Part shown: in pieces, positions 1 to 7,396 of the stretch
Layout of the letters: each line of letters starts with the position of its first letter
How positions within the stretch are numbered: the first letter of the stretch is position 1
NCBI GenBank assembly: GCA_020881235.1
Contig: JAJIYK010000086.1
Coordinates: 1-36,034 of the forward strand
Length of the DNA stretch: 36,034 nt
Reading direction: 5' to 3'
DNA from: Rickettsia endosymbiont of Oxypoda opaca
GTDB taxonomy: Bacteria > Pseudomonadota > Alphaproteobacteria > Rickettsiales > Rickettsiaceae
Notes under the pieces: model-generated
The model's database searches: none
The model's input: only the letters and a program-made list of their open reading frames with translations
Told to the model about the DNA's origin: nothing
Program-made: the position numbers and the translations under genes

Positions 1-172
1 AAAAGACTCTAAAATAAGCCTAATACTGCTTTATTTTTCTGGATGCCGTGATCAAGGAACTAGAATGACACAGCCTTTTCTTTAACGTTCGTACAACACA
101 AGGCGTGGCCACGGTATCCAGTCTTTATTAAAATTTTTTCTGGATGCCGTGGTCAAGCCACGGCATGACACC
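1..172. repeat. Palindromic repeat cluster R1 (cut by window edge)
   Basis: The window opens inside a 186-bp type B palindrome (see 16014-16199); its right terminus, CGTTCGTACAACAC, ends near 112. A type A spacer and right arm follow (GGATGCCGTGGTCAAGCC at about 142-159). The 40-71 arm is the asymmetric variant in which the second half-stem reads GGAACTAGAATGACAC instead of completing the hairpin. No gene is seen in 1-206. Confidence 0.8.
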
Positions 173-206
173 GAGAGTGCTTTTTCCTATCCACGCTATC
201 TAACAT

Positions 207-641
207 TTACTTTATTTTTGATAACCTAACGCTATGCCTGCCGCATTCAAATTTAGTAGTTAAAAAATTATCGATCATCTCATAAATTACTTTAGGGTCT
301 AATATTTTACTTCCCAGAATTAATATATTAGCGTCATTATGAGATCGTGCCCTTTTTGCCGTAAATACGTCGAAACAAAGTGCCGCTCTTATTTGAGAAC
401 TTCTATTAGCTGCAATCGACATACCGATACCGGTATCGCTAATTAGAATGCCGAGAGGTGCTAATTCCTCAATAATTCCGTCTACAACTTTTTTTGCATA
501 ATCAGGGTAATCAACTCTTTCCGTATTATTAGTACCGCAATCATAAACAGATAAAGATTTTTTTTGTAAATAATTAATAATTTCGCTTTTTAATTGATAA
601 CCTGAGTGATCGCTAGCTATGACAATATCGTAAGTTTTCAT
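207..641 (-). CDS. rpiB: Ribose-5-phosphate isomerase B family protein
   Basis: This 144-residue protein matches the RpiB/LacAB sugar isomerase family over its full length. Family members interconvert ribose 5-phosphate and ribulose 5-phosphate in the cytosol. Visible signatures are ASDHSG at residues 9-14, the [10 protein letters not shown] phosphate-binding stretch at 70-79, and SHND at 100-103. Two catalytic positions are odd. The E. coli RpiB active-site Cys (GILICGTG) is Ser68 here (GILISDTG), and the position of the M. tuberculosis catalytic Glu is Met74. Catalysis may therefore use another residue or be altered (inference). The ATG at 641 has only an A/T-rich stretch upstream and no clear Shine-Dalgarno. 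The gene is divergent from the lipoprotein gene at 725, with 83 bp between them. Family assignment is firm; activity is not proven. Confidence 0.93.
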   Translation of the reverse strand: MKTYDIVIASDHSGYQLKSEIINYLQKKSLSVYDCGTNNTERVDYPDYAKKVVDGIIEELAPLGILISDTGIGMSIAANRSSQIRAALCFDVFTAKRARSHNDANILILGSKILDPKVIYEMIDNFLTTKFECGRHSVRLSKIK

Positions 642-724
642 AATTAATTTTTTTTATAGAAAATAATGATAAAAAATATATACTATGCTCAATTCATTGC
701 CTAATAATAAATTTCAGTAAATAT

Positions 725-1576
725 ATGATATCTCGAATTATGTTGCTTTTTTTTGCGGTAATTTTTGTTGTCGCCTGTGTTGATCAGCCCGCCGCACCTA
801 TTGAATATGGGGGGGGAGCAAATGCCTCTCGCACTTTAATAAATACTAATAAATCGCCTAACCAGTTAGAGCAGGATGAAGGCGTAATAGTTAGAAAGAA
901 TATTGATGAGAGTGATGTACAGGAAAAATCCGCCGGAATCTTAAAAGAAGAGCAAGAAAGCTTAGAAGAATCAGATGATGTAATTACAGTACCCACTAGA
1001 GATGATAATAAAATAATTTATCACGAAGTGCAAGAGGGGGAAACATTAGAATCTATTGCGAGGGATTACGAACAAAATTTAAAAGCATTAGCCAGCTTTA
1101 ATGATTTAACTTATCCGTATATTTTAGATGAGTCGCAAATTATTAAAATTAAAGTTAGTAATGAGCTGCTAAATAAAAAAAATATTCGTCAAGTAAATAC
1201 CGATTTTATAAAACCGGTAGACGGCAAAATTATTACTAATTTCGGTGAGGAAACGCCATATGGAAAAAGTAAAGGAATAAATATTGCAGCAGCGGAAGGC
1301 AGTAGCGTTAAGTCGGTAGCTGCCGGCAAAGTAGTATATTCCGGTTATGATAAGCAATTCGGTAATTTACTGATAGTAAAATTAGATAGTAGTAATCTAT
1401 ATGCCGCATATGCTCATCTAAAAGAGGCGATACCTAAAAAAGGCACTTCGGTGATTAAAGGTGAGGTAATAGGTTATGTAGGACATACCGGTAATGCTAA
1501 AACCGCTCAATTGCATTTTGCAATTCGCAAAGGTAAAATTGCTGTCGATCCTACTAAATATGTACCGCTAAACTAA
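725..1576 (+). CDS. nlpD: NlpD-like murein hydrolase activator lipoprotein (LysM + degenerate M23/LytM)
   Basis: This is a 283-residue lipoprotein. The N-terminal hydrophobic segment ends in the lipobox VVAC (Cys18). A low-complexity acidic linker follows to about residue 95, then a LysM peptidoglycan-binding domain (about 98-142) and a C-terminal M23/LytM domain (about 162-280). The M23 zinc ligands are incomplete. The first motif reads SKGINIAA where active enzymes have HxGxD, and the usual HxH appears as QLHF (Gln262, His264); His231 in YAHL remains. This is the pattern of NlpD/EnvC proteins, which do not cut murein but activate AmiA/B/C-type amidases during septum splitting. It probably acts at the periplasmic face of the outer membrane. 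Its stop is followed at once by the ATG of the next gene, so the two are likely cotranscribed. The name nlpD is by architecture. Confidence 0.85.
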   Translation: MISRIMLLFFAVIFVVACVDQPAAPIEYGGGANASRTLINTNKSPNQLEQDEGVIVRKNIDESDVQEKSAGILKEEQESLEESDDVITVPTRDDNKIIYHEVQEGETLESIARDYEQNLKALASFNDLTYPYILDESQIIKIKVSNELLNKKNIRQVNTDFIKPVDGKIITNFGEETPYGKSKGINIAAAEGSSVKSVAAGKVVYSGYDKQFGNLLIVKLDSSNLYAAYAHLKEAIPKKGTSVIKGEVIGYVGHTGNAKTAQLHFAIRKGKIAVDPTKYVPLN

Positions 1577-2269
1577 ATGACAGAACAATTTTTTATTCTG
1601 GATAGATATGGTGATCCTCAAAGGATAGAAATAAGAAGAAGCCAAAAAGCCCAAAATATCAGTATAAGGATTACTCATAAAGGGGCAGAGTTGGTTTTAC
1701 CCTTTAAAGCAAATCCGGAAAAAGGGTATAAATTTTTGCTAAGTAAAGAATCTTGGATTAGGCAAAAATTACGAACAAAGGTAACTTTGGTTGAAGCGGA
1801 CAACAAGAATATTCCTATTTTAGGTAAAATTTATAAAGTGGCTTATACTCTGTCAAATGATCATGCCGTAAAATTAAATAGTGATACGATAGAATTATAT
1901 ACCACAGAAACGCTTAAAAAAACAACTTTACAAATTTTCCTTAAAAAGAAATTATTAGAGGAAATAACGAAAATAGTAAATACCGTATCTAGCAAACATA
2001 AATTAGATTATTCTAACCTTAGAATTATGGATAATGTCACTAGGTGGGGAAGTTGTTCAAGCAAAGGCAATCTTGCTTTTAACTGGCGGATAGTTTTTGC
2101 ACCTTATGAGGTGCTGCAATATTTAGTCGTCCATGAGATGTCTCATTTGCAAGAAATGAATCACGGTAAAAATTTTTGGGACTTAGTAGCAAATATCTAT
2201 CCGGAATATATAGCGGCAAAATTATGGCTAAAGAATAACGGTAAGAATTTGTATAATTATTTGAAGTGA
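1577..2269 (+). CDS. YgjP-like metal-dependent hydrolase (DUF45/WLM-type)
   Basis: This 230-residue protein has the YgjP/DUF45 architecture: an N-terminal beta-rich region (about 1-110) and a C-terminal zincin domain. The zinc motif is HEMSH at 186-190, with a third ligand candidate, His196, in MNHGKNFW. The family signature TRWGSCSSKG lies at 155-164. No signal peptide or membrane segment is seen, so it is probably cytosolic. Substrates of this family are poorly defined, and no function beyond putative metallopeptidase is claimed. The ATG abuts the stop codon of the NlpD-like gene with no gap, suggesting translational coupling. Confidence 0.88.
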   Translation: MTEQFFILDRYGDPQRIEIRRSQKAQNISIRITHKGAELVLPFKANPEKGYKFLLSKESWIRQKLRTKVTLVEADNKNIPILGKIYKVAYTLSNDHAVKLNSDTIELYTTETLKKTTLQIFLKKKLLEEITKIVNTVSSKHKLDYSNLRIMDNVTRWGSCSSKGNLAFNWRIVFAPYEVLQYLVVHEMSHLQEMNHGKNFWDLVANIYPEYIAAKLWLKNNGKNLYNYLK

Positions 2270-2307
2270 CGATATTGTGCTTCAAACGTCATTGCGAGCA
2301 ACTAAAA

Positions 2308-2523
2308 GCGTTGTTGCGTGGCTCGAAAAATGGTTTCAATGTCATACCGTGCTTGACCCATTAGTGTACGAACGTTAAGGAAAAAGCTGTGTCATGCCGT
2401 GACTTGATCACGGCATCCAGTCCTTTTATTAAGGTTTGTTCTGGATACCGTGGTCAAGCCACGGTATGACACCGCACTTATAATAACCATAATACGGTAA
2501 ATTATGAGCCACGCAACAACGCC
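2308..2523. repeat. Palindromic repeat cluster R2 (left flank of thyX)
   Basis: This cluster begins GCGTTGTTGCGTGGCTCG and ends with the inverse GAGCCACGCAACAACGCC, the outer arms of the type A composite. Inside are GTCATACCGTG-CTTGACC, a left terminus of the type B element (AGTGTACGAACG), and paired arms around CACGGCATCCAG / CTGGATACCGTG. It is nearly identical to the cluster at 3500-3716 on the other side of thyX. A short GTCATTGCGAG half-arm of a third repeat family lies at about 2289-2299. The rest of 2270-2579 holds no gene. Confidence 0.85.
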
Positions 2524-2579
2524 GGCTACGATAACGGTATGACAAACACACAAAATTTAACCCCATTTAGAGAATAAAA

Positions 2580-3479
2580 ATGAGTCAAACTAGCCACACT
2601 AAAAGAGTAACCGTTCCTTCTCTAGAAGAAATATTATATGAGCCTATCAAAGTTTTAGACCACGGCTTTATTAGGGTTATAGATTATATGGGTGATGATA
2701 GTGCTATAGTACAAGCGGCTCGTGTATCATACGGTAAGGGAACAAAACAGACTAATCAAGATAAGGGGCTTATTAATTACTTAATTCGTCATCATCATAC
2801 TACGCCGTTTGAAATGTGCGATATTAAATTTCATATAAAATTACCTATTTTTGTGGCGAGGCAATGGATACGTCACAGAACTGCTAGCGTGAATGAGTAT
2901 TCGGCCAGATATTCGATTTTAGGCAATGAATTTTATTTGCCGGAACGGGAAAATATTTCCGCACAGTCTAAAATTAATAAACAGGGTAGAGAAGAAGAAA
3001 ATAGCGTACCAAAAGAAATAGCCGACAAAGTATTATCATTGCTTGAGCAGGATGCAAGGAATTGCTATAGCCATTATACCGAAATGCTAAATGCCGATGA
3101 GGACGGAAATATATTAGATGAAAATACTATCGGTATTACTAGAGAGCTTGCACGGATGAATTTAACTCTAAATTTTTATACGGAATGGTATTGGAAAATT
3201 AATTTACATAATTTATTACATTTTCTAAGACTAAGGGCTGATTCCCATGCTCAATATGAAATAAGAGTATATGCCGAAAAAATGCTTGAAATCGTCAAAG
3301 CTTGGGTACCTTTTACTTATGAAGCTTTTAATGAGCATCGTCTAGAAGGAAAAAGCATTTCTAAAAAAGGGCTTAGCGTTATAAAAAGGATGATTAACGG
3401 CGAAAATGTCACTCATGAAACTAGCGAAATGACAAAAAGAGAATGGGATGAGCTAAGAAGTATTTTGGGATTAGAATAA
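2580..3479 (+). CDS. thyX: FAD-dependent thymidylate synthase ThyX
   Basis: This 299-residue flavin-dependent enzyme makes dTMP from dUMP using methylene-tetrahydrofolate and NAD(P)H, and replaces ThyA. The diagnostic ThyX motif [13 protein letters not shown] is complete at residues 98-110, with the conserved Ser103 and the FAD/dUMP-contacting arginines. [20 protein letters not shown] further on matches the C-terminal FAD-binding helices. The protein carries an N-terminal extension and a C-terminal tail compared with shorter (~220-250) ThyX enzymes, as is usual in alphaproteobacteria. The AGAG at about 2570 is a modest ribosome-binding site. The gene stands alone between two near-identical ~216 bp repeats, so the cassette could be lost or duplicated by recombination (inference). 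Confidence 0.97.
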   Translation: MSQTSHTKRVTVPSLEEILYEPIKVLDHGFIRVIDYMGDDSAIVQAARVSYGKGTKQTNQDKGLINYLIRHHHTTPFEMCDIKFHIKLPIFVARQWIRHRTASVNEYSARYSILGNEFYLPERENISAQSKINKQGREEENSVPKEIADKVLSLLEQDARNCYSHYTEMLNADEDGNILDENTIGITRELARMNLTLNFYTEWYWKINLHNLLHFLRLRADSHAQYEIRVYAEKMLEIVKAWVPFTYEAFNEHRLEGKSISKKGLSVIKRMINGENVTHETSEMTKREWDELRSILGLE

Positions 3480-3499
3480 AAGTAATTGTTGCGTGGATA

Positions 3500-3716
3500 G
3501 CGTTGTTGGATGGCTCGAAGAATGGTTTCAATGTCATACCGTGGCTTGACCCATTAGTGTACGAACGTTGAAAAAAGGCTGTGTCATTCTAGTTCCTTGA
3601 TCACGGCATCCAGTCTTTTTATTAAGGTTTTTTCTGGATACCGTGGTCAAGCCACGGTATGACACCGCACTTATAATAACCATAATACGGTAAATTATGA
3701 ACTATACAACAACGCC
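3500..3716. repeat. Palindromic repeat cluster R3 (right flank of thyX)
   Basis: This is a direct repeat of the 2308-2523 cluster, with the same order: GCGTTGTTG outer arm, GGTTTCAATGTCATACCGTG, GCTTGACC, AGTGTACGAACG, paired palindrome arms, and GCACTTATAATAACC. One arm (3581-3613) is the asymmetric variant containing TCATTCTAGTTCC. It is mostly identical to its partner apart from that arm and scattered substitutions. Confidence 0.85.
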
Positions 3717-3785
3717 TGTACTTCCCATTATTAAAATTCTTTATTGTCTCTTAACTGTAAAATAAAATTTTCTTCCGGAAATAAC

Positions 3786-3953
3786 TTACTTTCCTAAATA
3801 ATTGAGAAGAAAATAAAAAAATAGCAAAAGACTGGCTAAAAAGGGGAGGGAAAAAAAGTAATTTTTCCTAACCGGTCTTTTAATATTTTTAAAATTTGGG
3901 GGGTTTTCTTCTTCAACCTTAATTGCAAATAAATTTTCGTCTTTATCAACCAT
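3786..3953 (-). CDS. Small single-pass membrane protein, 55 residues, unrecognised
   Basis: I translated this short frame by hand. It starts MVDKDENLFAIKVEEENPP, continues with a basic stretch (KNIKRPVRKN, about 22-31), then has one strongly hydrophobic segment (about 32-53) and ends NYLGK. The topology suggests an acidic/basic N-terminal tail on the cytoplasmic side and one membrane span. Support for a real gene is a good Shine-Dalgarno (GGGAG ending 5 nt before the ATG) and codon use like its neighbours. I do not recognise the family. It is divergent from coxC, about 490 bp away, and lies just downstream, on its own strand, of the hairpin at 3992-4135, which would then form its leader. A small respiratory-chain accessory subunit is possible but unproven. 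Confidence 0.6.
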   Translation of the reverse strand: MVDKDENLFAIKVEEENPPNFKNIKRPVRKNYFFSLPFLASLLLFFYFLLNYLGK

Positions 3954-3991
3954 TTTAACTCCCTACGGTAAATTTATGTGTTTTATATATA

Positions 3992-4135
3992 AATCAACCT
4001 GTTAGCAGTCAAAAGGTGCCAGGGGCTAAGCTCCGTCATTGAAAACAACAACCTTCCATTGCACTTCATGATTTTTGGTCACTTATAACAATGGACCCCT
4101 GGCATAACTCTAGTACCAGGCTTAACAGATTGGTT
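3992..4135. ncRNA. Structured RNA candidate: long interrupted hairpin, orientation unknown
   Basis: Two long stems nest here. The outer stem pairs 3992-4006 (AATCAACCTGTTAGC) with 4120-4135 (GCTTAACAGATTGGTT), with one mismatch and one bulge. The inner stem pairs 4016-4025 (GTGCCAGGGG) with 4096-4105 (CCCCTGGCAT). They are separated by an asymmetric 9/14-nt internal loop. The apex can form alternative pairings: CAATGGA (4089-4095) can pair with TCCATTG (4055-4061) or with the bulged TCC..ATTG (4032-4041), and the latter can also pair with CAATGGAGCTT (4142-4152). It does not share sequence with the palindromic repeats. A stem-bubble-stem shape recalls 6S RNA, but conserved 6S sequence is not visible. 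It could be a stand-alone RNA or the leader of the minus-strand 55-residue ORF. Confidence 0.45.
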
Positions 4136-4173
4136 TTGTAACAATGGAGCTTAAACATTATTAGCGATTTTCT

Positions 4174-4201
4174 ACATTAATGTAATAATTGAAAGAGTCA
4201 A
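4174..4201 (-). promoter_or_regulatory. Weak promoter candidate for the 3786-3953 transcript
   Basis: On the minus strand TTGACT (4201-4196) is followed after 16 nt by TAATGT (4179-4174). The -35 is good and the -10 poor. A start near 4167 would give a leader of about 210 nt that contains the whole hairpin at 3992-4135 before the small ORF. Confidence 0.25.
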
Positions 4202-4245
4202 GATATTTTAGTTGTCACCATAAAGAAAAAATGTAATTACTAGTT

Positions 4246-4274
4246 ACTAGGTTCTGTGAACAAAATTTAAATTA
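4246..4274. repeat. 29-bp dispersed repeat, copy 1
   Basis: This 29-bp stretch, with the core GGTTCTGTGAACAAAATTT, recurs without mismatch at 13435-13463. It is not part of the palindromic families. A sequence of this type at the end of an otherwise unrelated gap looks like a solo end of an insertion sequence (inference). Confidence 0.6.
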
Positions 4275-4358
4275 ATATATTTTAGCTCTTTTTATACTTC
4301 CAATTATAAGATTTTTTTGAAATAGGAATAACTATTCCAGCAAAAATATAATTAATTT

Positions 4359-4387
4359 TTGCCAAGATTTACTTTTAAATATATAAT
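4359..4387 (+). promoter_or_regulatory. Sigma-70 promoter of coxC
   Basis: TTGCCA (4359-4364) and TATAAT (4382-4387) are spaced by exactly 17 nt, near the perfect sigma-70 consensus. The predicted start is about 4394, giving a leader of roughly 47 nt before the coxC ATG. Confidence 0.65.
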
Positions 4388-4440
4388 AAGTTAGAAAACA
4401 ACGCTTAATATCATTATTCAATAAAGTAAAATTATTAAAT

Positions 4441-5292
4441 ATGAGTCAGGAAATAATCTCCATTCATCAAAATTCGGAAATCAAGGTACATTTATTTCAT
4501 CTTGTCGAACCGAGTCCTTGGCCCGTGCTTACCTCATTTGCCTTACTTATTTTAGTCATAGGCGGTACAATGTTTATGCATGATTATAAATTTGGGGCTT
4601 ATGTCCTAGCTTTAGGAAGTGCTTCGGTAATTTTTTGTTTATATTCTTGGTGGAGGGATGTAATAAAAGAAGGAATAATAGAGAAGCAGCATACCACGCC
4701 GGTTAGAGCCGGTCTTAGAATCGGTATGGCGTTATTTATTTTAACGGAAATAGTATTTTTTGGGGTGTTTTTTGCTTCTTTTTTTAAATCTAGCTTGTCG
4801 CCGGTAGGTATTCTTGACGGTGTTTGGGTAGTAAAAGAAGGAATTTGGCCTCCGCCGTTCATTAAAACCTTCGACCCCTTTGACATCCCATTTATTAATA
4901 CTTTGATATTGCTATTATCAGGTAGTACTGTCACCTGGGCACATTATGCCTTAGAAGAAAAGAACCAAAAAGATTGTGCTACGGCTCTTGGTCTTACTGT
5001 ATTGCTGGGAATATTTTTTACTTTAATGCAAGCCTATGAATATCATCATGCGGCTTTTAAATTTACAGATGGAATATATGCCTCTAATTTTTACTTAGCA
5101 ACCGGTTTCCACGGGGCACATGTAATAATCGGTACGATATTCTTAACAGTCTGTTATTTTCGAGCAAAAAGAGGAGATTTTACTAGTAACGATAACGGTC
5201 ATTTAGGGTTTGAATTTGCTGCGTGGTATTGGCATTTTGTCGATGTAGTATGGCTGTTTTTATTTACTTTTATATATGTATTCGGTAGGTGA
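4441..5292 (+). CDS. coxC: Cytochrome c oxidase subunit III
   Basis: This 283-residue subunit III of the aa3-type cytochrome c oxidase lies in the inner membrane, binds lipid and stabilises the catalytic subunit I. It has about seven hydrophobic spans. Family hallmarks are SPWPVLTSFALL near the N-terminus, SWWRDVIKEG (69-78), the conserved Glu103 in FILTEIVFFG, STVTWAHYAL, YEYHHAAF, GFHGAHVIIG, and the C-terminal AAWYWHFVDVVWLFLF. Length is close to the alphaproteobacterial norm. A near-consensus promoter lies 54 bp upstream. The other cox genes are not next to it, so it is transcribed separately; ctaG at 8677 encodes an assembly factor of the same complex. Confidence 0.98.
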   Translation: MSQEIISIHQNSEIKVHLFHLVEPSPWPVLTSFALLILVIGGTMFMHDYKFGAYVLALGSASVIFCLYSWWRDVIKEGIIEKQHTTPVRAGLRIGMALFILTEIVFFGVFFASFFKSSLSPVGILDGVWVVKEGIWPPPFIKTFDPFDIPFINTLILLLSGSTVTWAHYALEEKNQKDCATALGLTVLLGIFFTLMQAYEYHHAAFKFTDGIYASNFYLATGFHGAHVIIGTIFLTVCYFRAKRGDFTSNDNGHLGFEFAAWYWHFVDVVWLFLFTFIYVFGR

Positions 5293-5494
5293 TATTTGAT
5301 ATGCTATTTTAATCGTATAAAAAAATTTTAATAAAGGTAAAATTAACTAGTGTGATTATAATGTTACTTAAAAATATTTGTTTATAATAGTATTTTATTA
5401 TATAAAATAAGTATAGTTTGCATATATTAAGAAGTTGATTAATATAGAGATAGAGTGTAATGTGAATCTTTAAAATAATTATCGAGGTAAATTT

Positions 5495-5857
5495 ATGAAT
5501 TTTAAAAAGTTAAATATAGAATCGCTAGATCAAAGCTTGTCGGCACGTTTATTGCTTACCTTTCTTAGTATAGCTGCGATTATGATGTCATTTGACGCAT
5601 TTGCAAGTGGTGCTTCTGCTGATCCTGTCGGGGCTGCATTATGTAATATGATAAAAATATTTAGAGGTAATACGGCTAGAGGAATAGCGGTTGTCGGTAT
5701 AATTGTTCTAGGAATTCAAACTCTTAGAGGTAAGTTACAATGGGAAGTAGCTTTGGTTATAATAGCTGCTATTATAATATTATTTAAAGCTCCGGATATA
5801 GTAAACATGGTAGCCGGCGGTGCTGCTGATACAACATGTGGAGTTACCAGTATTTAA
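5495..5857 (+). CDS. rvhB2: TrbC/VirB2 family pilin, rvh type IV secretion system
   Basis: This 120-residue protein has the VirB2/TrbC layout: a long basic signal region ending in FDAFASGAS (probable cleavage near 38-39), then two hydrophobic segments (about 62-76 and 85-97) joined by a short polar loop with LRGKLQW. Two cysteines (Cys50, Cys115) could form a disulfide. VirB2 proteins form the pilus/channel subunit of type IV secretion systems. In Rickettsia the rvh genes are scattered in islands, so a lone virB2-like gene fits. No other rvh gene is in this window. An intrinsic terminator follows at 5907-5938. An A/T-rich 200-bp gap upstream holds no second gene. GAGG at about 5484 serves as ribosome-binding site. 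Confidence 0.88.
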   Translation: MNFKKLNIESLDQSLSARLLLTFLSIAAIMMSFDAFASGASADPVGAALCNMIKIFRGNTARGIAVVGIIVLGIQTLRGKLQWEVALVIIAAIIILFKAPDIVNMVAGGAADTTCGVTSI

Positions 5858-5906
5858 AAAACGTTAAGATAATTATTAGGGCTTAAAAAATCTTAATTAT
5901 AATAAG

Positions 5907-5938
5907 AAGTAGAGTTTTAAAAGACTCTACTTTTTTAT
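5907..5938 (+). terminator. Intrinsic terminator after rvhB2
   Basis: A 9-bp stem, AAGTAGAGT (5907-5915) with ACTCTACTT (5924-5932), has an 8-nt loop and runs into a T tract. It ends the rvhB2 transcript about 50 bp after the stop codon. Confidence 0.8.
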
Positions 5939-5939
5939 T

Positions 5940-6090
5940 AGCGTTGGCTTTATTGTGTGGCTCGGTTATTACAAGTATGGTGTCATACCGTGGCTTGACC
6001 ACGGTATCCAGAACCTTAATAAAAAGACTGGATGCCGTGATCAAGGAACTAGAATGACACCATACGCTTTGCAACAACGCTCGCCATGAC
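5940..6090. repeat. Palindromic repeat cluster R4
   Basis: A type A composite between rvhB2 and hemW. The left arm is GTGTCATACCGTGGCTTGACC, followed by the hinge CCAGAACCTTAATAAAAAGA and then the asymmetric variant right arm (6028-6060, CAAGGAACTAGAATGACAC). Degenerate outer arms carry GTGTGGCTCGG and GCAACAACGC. Confidence 0.8.
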
Positions 6091-6145
6091 ACTTTGGGCG
6101 AGTTCTCGTGTCATGCAACAACACTATTAGATTTGGTAAAGAACC

Positions 6146-7309
6146 CTATTGAATATCCTTAATTAACCTTGGGACTATATAGCTATGCAGCATTAATCCC
6201 TTATCGGTAAGGTAGATATTATTGTCTAATTTTATTAAATTCAATGTTTGATAATAGTTGAGCAGTTTAGTATCCAAGATATTCGTTAACTTCATACCGA
6301 TTTTTTGCTCTAAACTATTAATATTTATTCCGCCTTTAAGTCGTAGTCCCATCATTAATATTTCTTCAATCATTTCTTGCAGAGATAATTTAATTTTAGC
6401 CTGAATACCGGTGTTTAATTCATTAACGGTTTGAAGCCATTTTTCCGGTTTATGCCACATCATCATGCTATAAGCCGTTGCCTGTTTAGAGTCGTCAATA
6501 ATTCTACTATGAGCACCAGGACCTATACCTAAATAATTATCGTAATGCCAATAAGCTAAATTATGTATGCATTCGTGATTTGGCATTGCGTAGTTAGATA
6601 TTTCGTATCTGAAATAGTTATTAGATTCCAAATAGTGATTTGTCCACTCATACATTTCCGCCGCCGCATCAGAGCTAGGAATTGTTAAACTACCTTCTTT
6701 AAATAATTTATAAAATAAAGTGCCTTTTTCAATAGTTAATTGATACAAAGAAATATGCCCGCTAGCGAGCTGCATTGCTTCCTTTAATTCTTGTTGCCAA
6801 TCTTTTAAAGTTTGATCACTTCTTGCATATATTAAATCAAAAGATATTTTTGGAAAAATTTTACGAGCTGCTTCAATTGTTTTAATGGCTTGTTTTGCGT
6901 CATGCTGCCTACCTAATTTTTTTAAGTCATCTTCTCTTAAGGATTGTACGCCGATGGAAACACGATTTACTCCGGCTAATTTAAATGATTGAAATTTATT
7001 AGTTTCAAAAGATGTCGGGTTAGTTTCTAAAGTTATTTCCGTCTGATCATCGATATTAGCTAGTTCTTTTATTTTATTTATTATTCCTTCTACCACAAAC
7101 GGCTCCATCAAAGAAGGAGTACCGCCGCCGAAAAAAATAGATTTTATATATTTGTTTTGAATTGTATCGGTAAAATGCTCAATTTCTTTTTCATAAGATT
7201 TAAGCCAAAGGTTATGATCTATTTTATTTGCAATATGAGAATTAAAATCACAATAAGGACATTTTGACAAGCAAAACGGCCAATGAATATAGATACTTAA
7301 ATGATTCAA
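6146..7309 (-). CDS. hemW: Radical SAM heme chaperone HemW
   Basis: This 387-residue radical SAM protein has the cluster motif CLSKCPYC (Cys13, Cys17, Cys20), GGGTPSL (61-67) for SAM binding, and the HemW-type motif HNLAYW followed by LGIGPGAHS. HemW binds and delivers heme; it is related to the oxygen-independent coproporphyrinogen oxidase HemN but lacks its catalytic signature. The start is a TTG at 7309 (TTGAATCATTTAAG), as no ATG lies upstream in frame near the conserved N-terminus LSIYIHWPFC; no clear Shine-Dalgarno is seen. It is a single gene between two repeat clusters. Confidence 0.95.
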   Translation of the reverse strand: MNHLSIYIHWPFCLSKCPYCDFNSHIANKIDHNLWLKSYEKEIEHFTDTIQNKYIKSIFFGGGTPSLMEPFVVEGIINKIKELANIDDQTEITLETNPTSFETNKFQSFKLAGVNRVSIGVQSLREDDLKKLGRQHDAKQAIKTIEAARKIFPKISFDLIYARSDQTLKDWQQELKEAMQLASGHISLYQLTIEKGTLFYKLFKEGSLTIPSSDAAAEMYEWTNHYLESNNYFRYEISNYAMPNHECIHNLAYWHYDNYLGIGPGAHSRIIDDSKQATAYSMMMWHKPEKWLQTVNELNTGIQAKIKLSLQEMIEEILMMGLRLKGGININSLEQKIGMKLTNILDTKLLNYYQTLNLIKLDNNIYLTDKGLMLHSYIVPRLIKDIQ

Positions 7310-7396
7310 GGGAGCAATATGTTATTTATAAATGAAAGGCAGCTAAGGAGAAGATTATGATATAAGCCTTAAACTTTTCGATGTTATTTTAGTATG

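Noticed and set aside
3992..4135. Naming the hairpin 6S RNA, tmRNA, SRP RNA or RNase P RNA
   Set aside because: Overall shape recalls 6S, but none of the conserved sequence motifs of these RNAs (for example the SRP GGTCAGG loop) could be found.
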